DNA of 64,000 nt from an uncultured Bacteroidota bacterium (GCA_937868545.1 CALMMX010000078.1:23993-87992), one strand, 5' to 3'. Shown: positions 53,744-63,978, counted from the first letter of the stretch. A program made the numbers and translations. The notes: generated from the sequence alone by a model not told the origin.

Positions 53744-54949
53744 ATGGAAACACTAAAATTAAATACTATTGAAGAAGCTTTAACCGATATTAAAAACGGT
53801 AAAGTTATTATTGTTGTTGATGATGAAGATAGAGAAAATGAAGGTGATTTCATTACCGCAGCTCGAAATGTAACTCCCGAAGTTATTAATTTTATGGCTA
53901 CTCATGGCCGTGGATTAATTTGCACAGCAGTTACCGAAGATAAAGCTAGAGAACTTAAGTTGGATATGATGGTTACTAATAATACGGCAACCATGGAAAC
54001 AGCTTTTACGGTTTCTATAGATTTGTTAGGGCATGGTTGCACTACTGGTATCTCCGCATCTGATAGATCAAAAACTGTTTTGGCAATGATTGACCCAAAC
54101 ATGAAAGCTTCAGATTTTGGGCGACCAGGACATATATTTCCATTAAAAGCAAAAGAAGGTGGTGTATTACGCAGAACTGGACATACCGAAGCTACAGTTG
54201 ATTTAGCACGTTTGGCAGGTTTTGAGCCGTGTGGCGCATTAGTTGAAATCATGAATGAAGACGGCACTATGGCTCGTTTGCCTGATTTAGTGAAAATTGC
54301 CCAACGTTTCGATTTAAAAATAGTTACTATTAAGGATTTAATATCTTACAGATTAGCAAAAGAAAGCATTGTTACAAGGCAAGTAGAAGTTGAAATGCCA
54401 ACTGCTTGGGGTGATTTTAAATTGATTGCTTACAAGGTTGAAACTAATGGCGAAGAACATATGGCGCTTGTTAAAGGCACATGGGAAAAAGATGAGCCTT
54501 TATTGGTGCGAGTTCATTCTTCTTGTGTTACAGGTGATATTTTTGGTTCTTGCCGTTGCGATTGCGGGCCTCAATTGCACCAAGCCATGGAGCAAATAGA
54601 AAAAGCTGGTAAAGGTGTAATCGTTTACATGAATCAAGAAGGAAGAGGCATTGGTTTATTAAACAAATTGAAAGCGTATAAATTACAGGAAAACGGCAGA
54701 GATACTGTTGAAGCTAATTTAGAACTTGGTTTTAAAATGGATGAGCGTGATTATGGTGTTGGTGCTCAAATATTACGTGATTTGGGAATTAGTAAAATTA
54801 AATTATTATCTAATAATCCTGTTAAGCGTGTTGGTTTAATGGGCTATGGTTTGGAGATAGTAGAAAATATGCCAATTATTATACCGTCAAACAAACACAA
54901 CGAAAAATACATGCAAACCAAAAAAGATAAAATGGGGCATAGTATTTAG
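53744..54949 (+). CDS. ribBA: Bifunctional 3,4-dihydroxy-2-butanone-4-phosphate synthase / GTP cyclohydrolase II
   Basis: Supplies both precursors of riboflavin: the four-carbon sugar phosphate from ribulose 5-phosphate, and the ring compound from GTP. The RibB domain (1-200) shows [36 protein letters not shown] and [21 protein letters not shown]. The RibA domain (205-401) has the zinc cysteines in [19 protein letters not shown] and the catalytic [20 protein letters not shown]. It lies 87 bp after the TIGR02757 gene; I see no FMN riboswitch in that gap. With ribD at 38935 it covers the early riboflavin steps. Confidence 0.97.
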   Translation: METLKLNTIEEALTDIKNGKVIIVVDDEDRENEGDFITAARNVTPEVINFMATHGRGLICTAVTEDKARELKLDMMVTNNTATMETAFTVSIDLLGHGCTTGISASDRSKTVLAMIDPNMKASDFGRPGHIFPLKAKEGGVLRRTGHTEATVDLARLAGFEPCGALVEIMNEDGTMARLPDLVKIAQRFDLKIVTIKDLISYRLAKESIVTRQVEVEMPTAWGDFKLIAYKVETNGEEHMALVKGTWEKDEPLLVRVHSSCVTGDIFGSCRCDCGPQLHQAMEQIEKAGKGVIVYMNQEGRGIGLLNKLKAYKLQENGRDTVEANLELGFKMDERDYGVGAQILRDLGISKIKLLSNNPVKRVGLMGYGLEIVENMPIIIPSNKHNEKYMQTKKDKMGHSI

Positions 54950-54959
54950 TACTTCAGTT

Positions 54960-54980
54960 ATGCTGAACTTGATTCAGCAT
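54960..54980. repeat. REP-like palindrome between ribBA and truB
   Basis: Arms ATGCTGAA and TTCAGCAT (8 bp, perfect) enclose the loop CTTGA. This is a common Bacteroidota dispersed intergenic repeat of the type ATGCTGAAC-TTG-TTCAGCATC. It could form an mRNA hairpin between the two genes. It is not a typical terminator because no T run follows. Confidence 0.65.
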
Positions 54981-55006
54981 CTCTAAATTGACCAATAAAA
55001 AATTAA

Positions 55007-55711
55007 ATGACAGCAGACTACCGTAGCGGCGAACTTTTACTAATTAATAAACCATATAAATGGTCGTCTTTTCAGGCGGTTAATAAGTTAAAGCATGCAT
55101 TAAAAAAACATCCTTCCTTATTGTTGGATGGAAAATATGTGCATTTTAAAATTGGCCATGCTGGTACTTTAGATCCTTTAGCTACAGGATTATTAATTGT
55201 GTGTACTGGAAAAAAAACAAAAGAAATTTCGCAGTTTCAAGATTTGCCAAAAGAATATACTGGCACTTTTTTTATTGGAGCAACAACTCCTTGTTTTGAT
55301 TTGGAAAAGGAAGTAGACTTCACATTCCCAATAGAACACATTACCGAACAACTTATATATGATACTGCTAAATCTTTTGTTGGCGTTCAACAACAAGTGC
55401 CTCCAATGTTTAGTGCTGTTAAAGTTGATGGAAAGAGAGTGTATGAATTGGCAAGACTTGGAAAAGAAATTGAACTAAAAGCCCGCGAAATTGAAATTAT
55501 AAATTTTGAAATTACTTCATGTAATTTGCCACATGTTGGTTTTAAAATTAATTGCACTAAAGGTACCTACATAAGAAGTATAGCACGTGATTTTGGTCTT
55601 GCATTAAACAGCGGAGCACATTTAACTGAACTATGCAGAACTAAAATTGGTGATTTTTGTATCGAGGATTCAAAAACGCCAGAAGAGTTTATTAATCAAA
55701 TAATTATTTAG
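55007..55711 (+). CDS. truB: tRNA pseudouridine(55) synthase
   Basis: Makes pseudouridine 55 in the T-loop of tRNAs. Catalytic Asp56 lies in GHAGTLDPLATGLLIV; KPYKWSSFQAVNKLK, VPPMFSAVKVDGKRVYELAR and CTKGTYIRSIARDFG are the other family motifs. At 234 residues it lacks the C-terminal PUA extension of longer TruB. It starts 57 bp after ribBA, separated from it by the REP-like hairpin. Confidence 0.96.
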   Translation: MTADYRSGELLLINKPYKWSSFQAVNKLKHALKKHPSLLLDGKYVHFKIGHAGTLDPLATGLLIVCTGKKTKEISQFQDLPKEYTGTFFIGATTPCFDLEKEVDFTFPIEHITEQLIYDTAKSFVGVQQQVPPMFSAVKVDGKRVYELARLGKEIELKAREIEIINFEITSCNLPHVGFKINCTKGTYIRSIARDFGLALNSGAHLTELCRTKIGDFCIEDSKTPEEFINQIII

Positions 55712-55752
55712 AAACAGAAAGCATACGCTTGCTCTAATTTACACGTTGTATT

Positions 55753-56235
55753 TTGGATTTATTAAAACATAATCAAACAGCTCAAACTCTTAAGAAAGAG
55801 AACAGGATTTTTTTTGATAAATTAAAGCGTATTACTACAAAAAATTTAGATGATTATTTTCAGGAAACACACGAGGAAGTGTTTGAAAACATTGATTGTT
55901 TGAGTTGTGCTAATTGTTGTAAAACCACATCACCTATATTTTATAATAGAGATGTAGAACGTTTGGCTAAGCATTTTAAAATGAGGCCAGGTGAATTCAT
56001 CGATAAGTATTTAAAAATAGATGAGGATAAGGATTATGTTTTAAAACAAGCACCTTGCCCATTTTTGGGACTAGATAATTATTGCTCTGTGTATGATAGC
56101 CGTCCTAATGCATGCAGAGAATATCCGCACACAGATAGAAAACGTATAGCACAACTGTTAGATTTAACCTATAAAAACACTTTTGTTTGCCCAGCTGTTT
56201 TAGAAATTACAGAACGACTAAAGAAAGTGTTGTAA
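55753..56235 (+). CDS. YkgJ family cysteine cluster protein
   Basis: A 160-residue protein with the YkgJ cysteine pattern: CLSCANCCKT in the middle, then CPFLGLDNYCSVYDSRPNAC and REYPHTD, which together suit a zinc or iron-sulphur cluster. The function of the family is unknown. The start is a TTG at 55753: an in-frame stop lies six codons upstream, and the first ATG in frame is downstream of the first cysteines. It is the last gene of the plus-strand run, 41 bp after truB. Confidence 0.87.
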   Translation: MDLLKHNQTAQTLKKENRIFFDKLKRITTKNLDDYFQETHEEVFENIDCLSCANCCKTTSPIFYNRDVERLAKHFKMRPGEFIDKYLKIDEDKDYVLKQAPCPFLGLDNYCSVYDSRPNACREYPHTDRKRIAQLLDLTYKNTFVCPAVLEITERLKKVL

Positions 56236-56285
56236 GGGTTTTAATTAATTTAAAAATTTAAGCTTATTAATTGTGGCACGTGAAA

Positions 56286-58835
56286 TTAGTTCTTGTTTGG
56301 TTCTGTTAAATTAAAATAGTTATCGTTTCCAACAGTAAAGGTGTGTTTGCTCCTTTCAGAATACCAGATATAGGGCACCCATAGAATAGCCTGTACAATA
56401 ATACGAATAAGTGATGTAGTTTCTTTGGAAAGCATTAACCTTTCCTCTGTATTTGTTGTGTCTTTGTATATGATATTTAAAATTATAACATTTATTATTA
56501 AGAATATAATATTGAAAAACCTAAAAGAAACAAAGTAAATTCTGAAATTATTTTTTCTTTTAAAAAATGAAATAACCAACAGTATAGAAAAAAACAGTAG
56601 AATCACATTAAAAAATGCAATAAATAAATTGAAGTATCCCATTAATGGAGAAAAACCATTAGATTCAACGTCAAAATAATAAATGTAATAGTTGACATTA
56701 AGGTCACTGTAATATTGTGAAACAAAAGAATAGAGTAGTACAATAGGATTTAGGCAAATTCCAATTCCTAATAATACAAGCCAACTTGAAATGGTTGAAT
56801 ATTTATTATAATAAGGAGTTTGTATACTTAGTTTATTAAAATAGTATAAACAATATGAACCAATAAGTATCCCAAATAAAATAAACAAAATTAGCATCCA
56901 GTTAAAACTAAATACATTTGTATTAGTTTTTTTTTCTTGAACACTAAACACAATATTTTTATCTACAAAATCCATTTTGTTTTTATAATCTGCATAATTT
57001 GAAGTGTCGATATAATTAGTTTTTGAATTATAATAATAAGTAAGAATTAGTTCTTTATTTTTAATTATTGTACTATATCTATATTCAAAGTACTTATTGT
57101 CTTCTATTTTATGAGATTCTTTAATGTCCCATCCCGCTTGATTATTTACAGATATGGTATGTGTGTGTAGACAAGGAAACTGAAGAAACATTGGGTCTTT
57201 TCTTCGAATCTCATCTCCGTAATTAAGTTTATCGTTTAGTGAGTAAGGTATAAAATCTTTTAAAATTATATTAGGATCTTCAATTTCTGCTGTCCAAAAA
57301 TTTGGAAGTAAGTAAAATTCCGTTGAGGTAAATTCATTGTTTTCAAAATCATCTTTAAAATTTACTGTATCAATTACTTTTGTTTTTTTTGAATATTTAT
57401 TGTAAAAATTTATATAATTATTTTGAATGTCAAACAAAGAATTATTAGCAAAATAAAATCTCATTTCATCAGCGTTAGCACCATAGTATTTTGAAATTAC
57501 TTTTAACGTTGCATCATTGTTTTTTGATATATTAAATTGCTCTAAAATTTCTGTTTTGCTTTTATTTTCTATTGGAATTTTTGTAAATTCTACTTTTGAG
57601 TCGTCTAAAACCATACCTAATTCATAAGTTGGACTTTGTCTTAAAGTGAAATTGCCTTTTTGGTAAGAGTTAGTTGGGTCGATGAAGTAGTTTCTGTTTT
57701 CGTATTTGAAAACGCTTATACAATGATCAAAAGCGTTAAGCGAAGGTGCAAAATTTTGAATTTTTGAACCTAGTACAGTATTTAATAAAACAGGATATGC
57801 TTCAACGTTTATTAGTTTAAGCATCTCATTTAATAAAACAGATTTTTCTTTACAATCTCCAAATCTATTTTTTAATACTACATCTGGAGTTCTTGGAATA
57901 TAGGAATAAATTCCTGACTCATTTCCTGAATATCTAATTTGGGTTTGTACAAAATCTATTACAGCGTTAATTTTTGTTTCAGTATCTGATTTTATATTAA
58001 TAATAGAATCTAAGGTAGTTTTCAAGATTTTAGAATTAAATGCAGGTTGGCTAAAAAGTTTGTTACAATGAGTTTTAACTTCAGACCAACTACTAATATT
58101 AGAAAATTGAATTTTTGCAAATGGATTATACCAATCCGGAATTTTTGAATCTAAATCAACTATTTTAGGGCTAAGTACCTCCCAAGTATATTCGTTTGTT
58201 GTTGATGTGATTATTTGTGGAGCTTGGCTTGTTAAATGGTTGAATATGTGTGGTTTAATATTTTTATCTATAATTATTCTATAGAAAATTTTTCCTACAG
58301 GTACAGAATAATTTAATGCTAGATCGTAATTGAAATAGTTTTCGTAAATAGGGTTTTTTCCTTTTATTGAATAGCTGTATTCAATAATGTCATTTTTTCT
58401 AACGTCAGTTAAATTTACGTAGTATGTTTTTCTACCATTAATAATTCCAGCATTTCTTTGATTTTCTTCTAAAAGTGTTTCTATTTTTACATCTTTTGTT
58501 TTGTCAATTGTTGTGTTGCCCCTGTATATTTTAATAGTATGGAATTGGGCTTTTTGATAACGGGGATCAAAAGAAATCTCTAATTGTGAAACATCTAAAA
58601 GAGCATTTTCTGTTATGGCAGTAGTGGCGTAATGAAAATAATTTTCAAATGTTGTAGTATTATATTGCTCGTCTAATAAAATATAATTATAACCATCCTT
58701 AATTTGATTTTTATTAACAGGTGGTATGTTTTTAATTTCAATTATTTTTACCCAATTTGGTATACTTGGGTTTATTTGAGCATAATATATACTATGAACA
58801 AAGAGTATTAAAATCGATAATTTTAGTTTTACCAT
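56286..58835 (-). CDS. DUF3857/transglutaminase-like protein with C-terminal membrane domain
   Basis: An 849-residue exported protein. A signal peptide (MVKLKLSILILFVHSIYYAQ) precedes a DUF3857 domain (about 45-250) and a transglutaminase-like domain (about 270-420) with the Cys-His-Asp set in RFGDCKEKSVLLNEML, NAFDHCISVF and FIDPTNSY. After a beta-rich part, four or five membrane spans fill about 660-830. It could be a membrane-tethered peptidase or cross-linking enzyme; the activity is unproven. The start is ATG 58835; a TTG six codons upstream is not needed. Confidence 0.83.
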   Translation of the reverse strand: MVKLKLSILILFVHSIYYAQINPSIPNWVKIIEIKNIPPVNKNQIKDGYNYILLDEQYNTTTFENYFHYATTAITENALLDVSQLEISFDPRYQKAQFHTIKIYRGNTTIDKTKDVKIETLLEENQRNAGIINGRKTYYVNLTDVRKNDIIEYSYSIKGKNPIYENYFNYDLALNYSVPVGKIFYRIIIDKNIKPHIFNHLTSQAPQIITSTTNEYTWEVLSPKIVDLDSKIPDWYNPFAKIQFSNISSWSEVKTHCNKLFSQPAFNSKILKTTLDSIINIKSDTETKINAVIDFVQTQIRYSGNESGIYSYIPRTPDVVLKNRFGDCKEKSVLLNEMLKLINVEAYPVLLNTVLGSKIQNFAPSLNAFDHCISVFKYENRNYFIDPTNSYQKGNFTLRQSPTYELGMVLDDSKVEFTKIPIENKSKTEILEQFNISKNNDATLKVISKYYGANADEMRFYFANNSLFDIQNNYINFYNKYSKKTKVIDTVNFKDDFENNEFTSTEFYLLPNFWTAEIEDPNIILKDFIPYSLNDKLNYGDEIRRKDPMFLQFPCLHTHTISVNNQAGWDIKESHKIEDNKYFEYRYSTIIKNKELILTYYYNSKTNYIDTSNYADYKNKMDFVDKNIVFSVQEKKTNTNVFSFNWMLILFILFGILIGSYCLYYFNKLSIQTPYYNKYSTISSWLVLLGIGICLNPIVLLYSFVSQYYSDLNVNYYIYYFDVESNGFSPLMGYFNLFIAFFNVILLFFSILLVISFFKRKNNFRIYFVSFRFFNIIFLIINVIILNIIYKDTTNTEERLMLSKETTSLIRIIVQAILWVPYIWYSERSKHTFTVGNDNYFNLTEPNKN

Positions 58836-58926
58836 AAATTGCGTTGTTTCCAAACATAAAAATACAATTTATATTATCCTGTACTAATTTAGTTTTTATT
58901 AGTGTAAAACAGTTCATCTAACAGGG

Positions 58927-58964
58927 TAAAAAAAACGGAGGCCCTAAACACAAAGCCCCCGTTT
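58927..58964 (-). terminator. Intrinsic terminator after rpoD
   Basis: Read on the minus strand, AAACGGGGGC pairs with GCCTCCGTTT (one G-U pair) around a 12-base loop and is followed by a run of eight T. It begins 37 bp after the rpoD stop. Confidence 0.9.
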
Positions 58965-59000
58965 CCCACTAAACGTACACACTAAACTATCTTTTACTTT

Positions 59001-59870
59001 CTATCCTAAGTAGCCAATTAATAATCTACTTCTTGATGAATGTTTTAATCTTCTTACTGCTTTTTCTTTTATTTGTCTTACTCGTTCTCTAGTTAAATCA
59101 AATTTTTCACCAATTTCTTCTAAGGAATGAGAGTGAGTTCCATTTAAACCATAATACAAACGCACAACCTCGGTTTCTCTTGAAGTTAATCCAGCTAAAG
59201 AGCGGTCAATTTCTAAACGCAAACTCTCAAGCATAAGATCGTTATCTGGCGCTAAGCCACCGTTTTCCATTAACTCATACATACTTCCACTATCTTCAGC
59301 ATTTCCGTTGCCTAAAGGAGCGTCCATACTCATATGTCTTCCTTGACTTCTTAAGGTTTCTCTAATATCTGCTGCTGACATTTCAATTACTTCCGAAATC
59401 TCTTCTGCATTTGGCTCTCTTTCGAGCTGTTGCTCTAAAAGGGCGTATGTTTTATTAATTTTATTTATAGCACCAATTTTATTTAATGGTAGCCTTACAA
59501 CCCTCGATTGTTCTGCAATTGCTTGTAATATACATTGCCTAATCCACCATACAGCATAGGAAATAAACTTAAATCCGCGCGTTTCATCAAAGCGTTGAGC
59601 AGCCTTAATTAAACCCATATTTCCTTCGTTAATTAAATCTGGTAAACTCAAACCTTGATTTTGGTACTGTTTAGAGACCGAAACAACAAAACGCAAATTA
59701 GCCTTTACCAATTTATCTAATGCTTTTTGATCTCCTTGTTTTATTTTTTGCGCAAGTACAACCTCTTCATCAGCAGTTATTAGTTCAACTCTGCCAATAT
59801 CTTGTAAATACATATCAAGAGATGCTGTTTCGCGATTAGTTATTTGTTTGGTTATTTTAAGCTGCCTCAT
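59001..59870 (-). CDS. rpoD: RNA polymerase primary sigma factor, Bacteroidota type
   Basis: The housekeeping sigma factor that recognises the TTG/TAnnTTTG promoters of this phylum. At 289 residues it lacks the long acidic region 1.1 and non-conserved region of E. coli RpoD, as is normal here. Region 1.2 contains [16 protein letters not shown]; region 2 has [20 protein letters not shown] and [15 protein letters not shown] (2.3/2.4); region 3 has [20 protein letters not shown]; and region 4 has [17 protein letters not shown] with [20 protein letters not shown]. Divergent from recN. Followed by a strong terminator. Confidence 0.96.
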   Translation of the reverse strand: MRQLKITKQITNRETASLDMYLQDIGRVELITADEEVVLAQKIKQGDQKALDKLVKANLRFVVSVSKQYQNQGLSLPDLINEGNMGLIKAAQRFDETRGFKFISYAVWWIRQCILQAIAEQSRVVRLPLNKIGAINKINKTYALLEQQLEREPNAEEISEVIEMSAADIRETLRSQGRHMSMDAPLGNGNAEDSGSMYELMENGGLAPDNDLMLESLRLEIDRSLAGLTSRETEVVRLYYGLNGTHSHSLEEIGEKFDLTRERVRQIKEKAVRRLKHSSRSRLLIGYLG

Positions 59871-59943
59871 AACAAAAATTTAATTATTTAACATCAAGAA
59901 CACTAATTACACTACTTATTACGCTGTATTGTACTTTAAGTTA

Positions 59944-59957
59944 CACCCAAATGGGTG
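59944..59957. promoter_or_regulatory. Palindrome CACCCA-AA-TGGGTG in the rpoD-recN spacer
   Basis: A perfect 6-bp inverted repeat with a 2-bp centre, GC-rich compared with its surroundings, lies in the 214-bp divergent region between rpoD and recN, 74 bp upstream of rpoD. It may be an operator for either gene. No known operator is recognised. Confidence 0.35.
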
Positions 59958-60084
59958 AAACTACGGTTTGAATGATTGAACAGTAATTTATATTTAGGCG
60001 TAAAAATCACAAAGGAAAAAATGTTGAAAAAACTCCGTCTAAATTGTTAAAATACCGATATTTAAAGGCTTATATTTATACACT

Positions 60085-61740
60085 ATGTTACAAAGCATTC
60101 GTATTCAAAACTTCGCATTAATAGAAGAAACAGACATTCATTTCAACAATGGATTAACTGTTATTACAGGTGAAACAGGAGCTGGTAAATCTATTTTACT
60201 GGGGGCATTGGGATTAACATTAGGTAATAGATTTGATATTGCTTCTTTAAATAATAAAGAGAAAAAATGTGTAATAGAAGTTCGATTTTATTTAAAAGAA
60301 TATCAGTTACAGTCGTTTTTTAAAACAAATGAGCTGGATTATGAGGATATTACAACTATTAGAAGAGAAATTACCCCAGAAGGTAAATCAAGAGCATTTA
60401 TAAATGATACACCTGTAACATTAGCCATACTAAAAGAACTCACAGAAAAACTTGTAGATATTCATTCTCAGCACGACACTATTTTATTAAAGGAAAGTCA
60501 TTTTCAATTAGAGTTGGTCGACGCTTTTTCTAAAACAACTAGCTTATATACTGATTATAAGAAAAGCTATTTAGCACTGCAAAAATTAAAGAAGCAACTT
60601 GCCGAGTATGTGGAACAAGAAGTCCAAGCCAAAAAGGAATTTGATTATTTTCAATTTCAGTTTGCTGAACTTGAGGAATCAAATATTAAGACTGGAGAAT
60701 TACAACAATTAGAAGAAGAGAGCGAAACGCTCGAAAACGCAGAATTTATTAAAGCAAATTTAATAAAAGCAAGTGAAGCAATAAATGGAGGCGATGAAAA
60801 TCTGTTGTCTGGTTTATCGCAAATAAAGCAAAGCATTCAAGGTGTTTCTAAATTTGGGAAACAGTTTTCGGAATTGTTCGAACGTATTAATTCACTGAGT
60901 ATTGAGTTGAAAGAACTAAATTCTGATATTGTAAATTGCGAAGAGGAAGTGGTTTATGATAATGCTCGTTTGGAAATTGTAAATTCTCAGTTAGACAAAA
61001 TAAATAAATTACTTAAAAAACATAATGTAAAAACGGAAGAAGAACTTCTTGATATTAAAAACGAAATAGAACAAAAACTTTTGCAGTTTTCATCAATTGA
61101 GTTAAGTATTGAAAAAACTCAAAAAGCAATCGTAGATCAAGAAAAATTATGTTTAAAAGATGCTAAAAAACTATCAGATAAGCGTAAATTATCAGTTGTT
61201 GAAATAGAAAATAACATTAAAATATTACTCGGTAGTTTGGCAATGCCTAATGCACAATTTAAAATTGCTATTACAGCTTTAGAAAATTATAATATAAACG
61301 GCTTAGATAAAATTGAGTTTTTATTTTCGGCAAATAAGGGGTCAGAGTTTAAAGAAATTGGCAAAACAGCTTCGGGTGGCGAGCTTTCGCGACTTATGTT
61401 ATGTTTAAAATCGTTGTTAGCAGAGCGAACGCTTTTACCTACTATTGTATTTGATGAAATAGATACAGGAGTTAGCGGTGATGTTGCTGATAAAATTGGC
61501 AGTATTCTTGAAAAAATGGGAAGCTCTTTACAGGTAATAACTATTACTCACTTGCCGCAAATGGCTAGTAAAGGAAATAACCATTTGTATGTGTATAAAA
61601 ACGATACACTTGAAAAAACCACATCGCATATTAAATTATTAAATAAAACAGAGCGTATTGAAGAAATCGCTAAAATGTTAAGTGCCGGTAAACCTACCGA
61701 AATCGCCTTAAAAAATGCTAAAGAACTATTAAATGCGTAA
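60085..61740 (+). CDS. recN: DNA repair protein RecN
   Basis: An SMC-like ATPase that acts in double-strand-break repair by holding DNA ends. Walker A is in TVITGETGAGKSILLGALG, the D-loop region reads LVDIHSQHDT, the ABC signature is TASGGELSRLMLCLKSLL and Walker B is PTIVFDEIDTGVSGDVADKI. A long coiled coil fills about 165-370. At 551 residues it is normal. I found no clear SOS box. Its last eight bases overlap the start of the LTA-synthase-like gene. Confidence 0.97.
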   Translation: MLQSIRIQNFALIEETDIHFNNGLTVITGETGAGKSILLGALGLTLGNRFDIASLNNKEKKCVIEVRFYLKEYQLQSFFKTNELDYEDITTIRREITPEGKSRAFINDTPVTLAILKELTEKLVDIHSQHDTILLKESHFQLELVDAFSKTTSLYTDYKKSYLALQKLKKQLAEYVEQEVQAKKEFDYFQFQFAELEESNIKTGELQQLEEESETLENAEFIKANLIKASEAINGGDENLLSGLSQIKQSIQGVSKFGKQFSELFERINSLSIELKELNSDIVNCEEEVVYDNARLEIVNSQLDKINKLLKKHNVKTEEELLDIKNEIEQKLLQFSSIELSIEKTQKAIVDQEKLCLKDAKKLSDKRKLSVVEIENNIKILLGSLAMPNAQFKIAITALENYNINGLDKIEFLFSANKGSEFKEIGKTASGGELSRLMLCLKSLLAERTLLPTIVFDEIDTGVSGDVADKIGSILEKMGSSLQVITITHLPQMASKGNNHLYVYKNDTLEKTTSHIKLLNKTERIEEIAKMLSAGKPTEIALKNAKELLNA

Positions 61741-63670
61741 CTATTTATTAAAAAAAATTCCTAATAGCGTTTTATTATTAAATAGATTTTTTTGCTTAGG
61801 CTTATTTGTATTTTTTGGCTATAGATTATTGTTTTTTTTAAAGTTTAAAACCGAAGCAAACTATACACTTTTAGAATTAGTAGAAGCTCTATTCTTTGGT
61901 ATACGATTTGACAATGCCTTACTGTGTTATTCGTTTTTTATTCCACTGTTGCTTTTATTTATAAATGAGGCATTTGTAAATAAATATAAAATTTTAAAAA
62001 CTCTTTCAGTTGGTTTTTTAAGTGTGGTGTTTTTAGTTTATCAGTTTGTTTGTGCTGCAAATGTGCCATATTACAAACAGTTTGGAAATCATCTTAATAA
62101 AAACGCCTTGTTGTGGAAAGGCAACGCATCATTTGTACTTGGGTTTATTTTCGAAAATAGTTCATATTGGGGATATTTACTTGTGTTCTTTCCAACAGCA
62201 ATAGTAACAATTTACTTTATAAAAAAAATAAGTAAAAAGTATGATAATGATAATTTAGGCATAAAAAATATAAAACCATTTTCTCTAGTAGTATGGTTTG
62301 TTGGTTGTGCAGGATTGTTAGTACTAGGAGCAAGAGGTACTGTTTCCCAAAAAACAACCATGCACGAAGGGTTTTCTATTATTTCTGATAATCAGTTTAT
62401 AAATAACGTGTGTTTAAACCCTAATTACGCATTCTTTAAATCATTAGTAGATTCAAAAGGTAGTACTGAATATAAAGAACCAAAAGATATTGCAGAGAGT
62501 TTTAGATTTACAAAAAAATATTTAAAAATAAGTAATAATGCTGCTAATTCTATTGATAGGATTGATTCTTCGGAAACTATAAATCCTAAACCTAATATAG
62601 TGTTGGTAATAATGGAAAGCATGAGTATTGCTAAATTGGGGTACTACAAATCCCCAAATTTAACTCCCAACATACATAACCTTAATAAAGAATCTGTTTT
62701 TTTTGATAATTTTTTTTCATCGGGGATTCATACGTTTAATGGCTTATTTTCAAGTACAACTGGATTTCCGAGTTTGTATGCCGAACATAGTTTAGAGCAA
62801 TACACCAAATCAAAATTTGATGGTTTAGGAACTATAATGAAATCTGCTGGTTATCAAACTTATTTTGGCACAACGCATGATTCGCAATTTGATAACATGG
62901 AAGGTTTTTTTAGACTTAATAATTTTGATAATATTATTAATCAATCAACCATGCCTTCAAATAAAGTAATTAGTACACTAGGAGTTCCTGACCATGTTTT
63001 GTTTGATGAATTAATAAATGTTGTAAACAAGCAAACGAATATTTCACCATTTTTAGCAGTATTAATGACATCTACAGACCATGGTCCATGGATAATACCA
63101 ACAGACATTGATTTTAAACCAAGTTCAACAAATGAGCAAGAGCGTTGCGCGCAGTATGCAGATTGGGCAATTGGCAATTTTATTAGTAATGCCAAAAAGC
63201 AAAGTTGGTACAATAATACCGTCTTTTTGTTTGTAGGCGATCATGGTGTTTCAAATGGCCCATATGAAATGAAATTAACATTTAATCATGTGCCATTTAT
63301 AATCCATCAACCAAATAGGTTTAAAGCAGATACTATTTCTTCACCATGTTATCAGCCAGATATAGTACCTACAATAATGGGAATTGCAGGAATTACTTTT
63401 CAAAATAAAACATTTGGAATTAATGTGTTAAAAAAACAACATCCATTTGTAGTTTTTTCGGCCGATGACAAATTAGGCTTAGTGGATAAGGATGGGTTTT
63501 ATTTTTATAAGACTTTATCAAATAATCAAAGGTATTTGCGCAAATACAAAAATATTGATGAAGCTGACTATTTAGACAAATATCCGCAAAAAGTTGATAG
63601 TATGGAAAAAGGAATGAAATCTTTATTTGATGCGGCTCAATATCTTATTCATACTAAGTATTCTAATTGA
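61733..63670 (+). CDS. LTA synthase/sulfatase-like membrane phosphotransferase
   Basis: A 645-residue membrane enzyme of the LtaS/sulfatase superfamily. Five membrane spans fill about 15-205. The extracytoplasmic catalytic domain (about 280-620) has the metal-site strand NIVLVIMESMSIAKLGYY, the nucleophile region SSGIHTFNGLFSSTTGFPSL, TTHDSQFDNMEGFF and FLFVGDHGVS. In Gram-positive bacteria LtaS builds lipoteichoic acid; in Gram-negative Bacteroidota these proteins probably move phosphoglycerol or phosphoethanolamine onto glycans or lipids. It overlaps the recN stop, implying coupled translation. Confidence 0.88.
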   Translation: MRNYLLKKIPNSVLLLNRFFCLGLFVFFGYRLLFFLKFKTEANYTLLELVEALFFGIRFDNALLCYSFFIPLLLLFINEAFVNKYKILKTLSVGFLSVVFLVYQFVCAANVPYYKQFGNHLNKNALLWKGNASFVLGFIFENSSYWGYLLVFFPTAIVTIYFIKKISKKYDNDNLGIKNIKPFSLVVWFVGCAGLLVLGARGTVSQKTTMHEGFSIISDNQFINNVCLNPNYAFFKSLVDSKGSTEYKEPKDIAESFRFTKKYLKISNNAANSIDRIDSSETINPKPNIVLVIMESMSIAKLGYYKSPNLTPNIHNLNKESVFFDNFFSSGIHTFNGLFSSTTGFPSLYAEHSLEQYTKSKFDGLGTIMKSAGYQTYFGTTHDSQFDNMEGFFRLNNFDNIINQSTMPSNKVISTLGVPDHVLFDELINVVNKQTNISPFLAVLMTSTDHGPWIIPTDIDFKPSSTNEQERCAQYADWAIGNFISNAKKQSWYNNTVFLFVGDHGVSNGPYEMKLTFNHVPFIIHQPNRFKADTISSPCYQPDIVPTIMGIAGITFQNKTFGINVLKKQHPFVVFSADDKLGLVDKDGFYFYKTLSNNQRYLRKYKNIDEADYLDKYPQKVDSMEKGMKSLFDAAQYLIHTKYSN

Positions 63671-63730
63671 TTGTTTTATTCTAATTGAAATTCTATATTA
63701 ATTGTAAATAGAATTAAAATTTTGAACAAC

Positions 63731-63767
63731 AAAAAAACCTTTTCGCAATTACGAAAAGGTTTTTTTT
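63731..63767. terminator. Bidirectional intrinsic terminator between the LTA-synthase-like gene and rpmF
   Basis: Arms CCTTTTCG (63738-63745) and CGAAAAGG (63752-63759) enclose a six-base loop. Seven A precede and eight T follow, so it can stop transcription from both sides: the membrane phosphotransferase on plus and rpmF on minus. Confidence 0.92.
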
Positions 63768-63786
63768 AATTTATTTTAAATAAAAA

Positions 63787-63978
63787 TTAAGCTTTAACCG
63801 CTTTTTCCATTACAACTTTTCCTTTGTAATATAATTTTCCTTCAAACCAGTGAGCACGGTGAAATAAATGAGCTTCGCCAGTTGTAGTATCTTTAGCGAT
63901 AGTCATATTTGGTGCTTTGTATGTAGAACGACGAGAGTCTCTTCTTGATCTGGATAGTTTTCGTTTTGGATTAGGCAT
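63787..63978 (-). CDS. rpmF: 50S ribosomal protein L32 (bL32)
   Basis: A 63-residue large-subunit protein. It begins [18 protein letters not shown], and [17 protein letters not shown] follows; this is the Bacteroidota form without the zinc cysteines of some other L32 proteins. ATG at 63976-63978. It is followed by a strong bidirectional terminator. The upstream gene, often yceD/DUF177 in this neighbourhood, is outside the window. Confidence 0.95.
   Translation of the reverse strand: MPNPKRKLSRSRRDSRRSTYKAPNMTIAKDTTTGEAHLFHRAHWFEGKLYYKGKVVMEKAVKA

Noticed and set aside
53902..54267. 121-codon minus-strand frame inside ribBA
   Set aside because: Antisense shadow of a strongly conserved gene.
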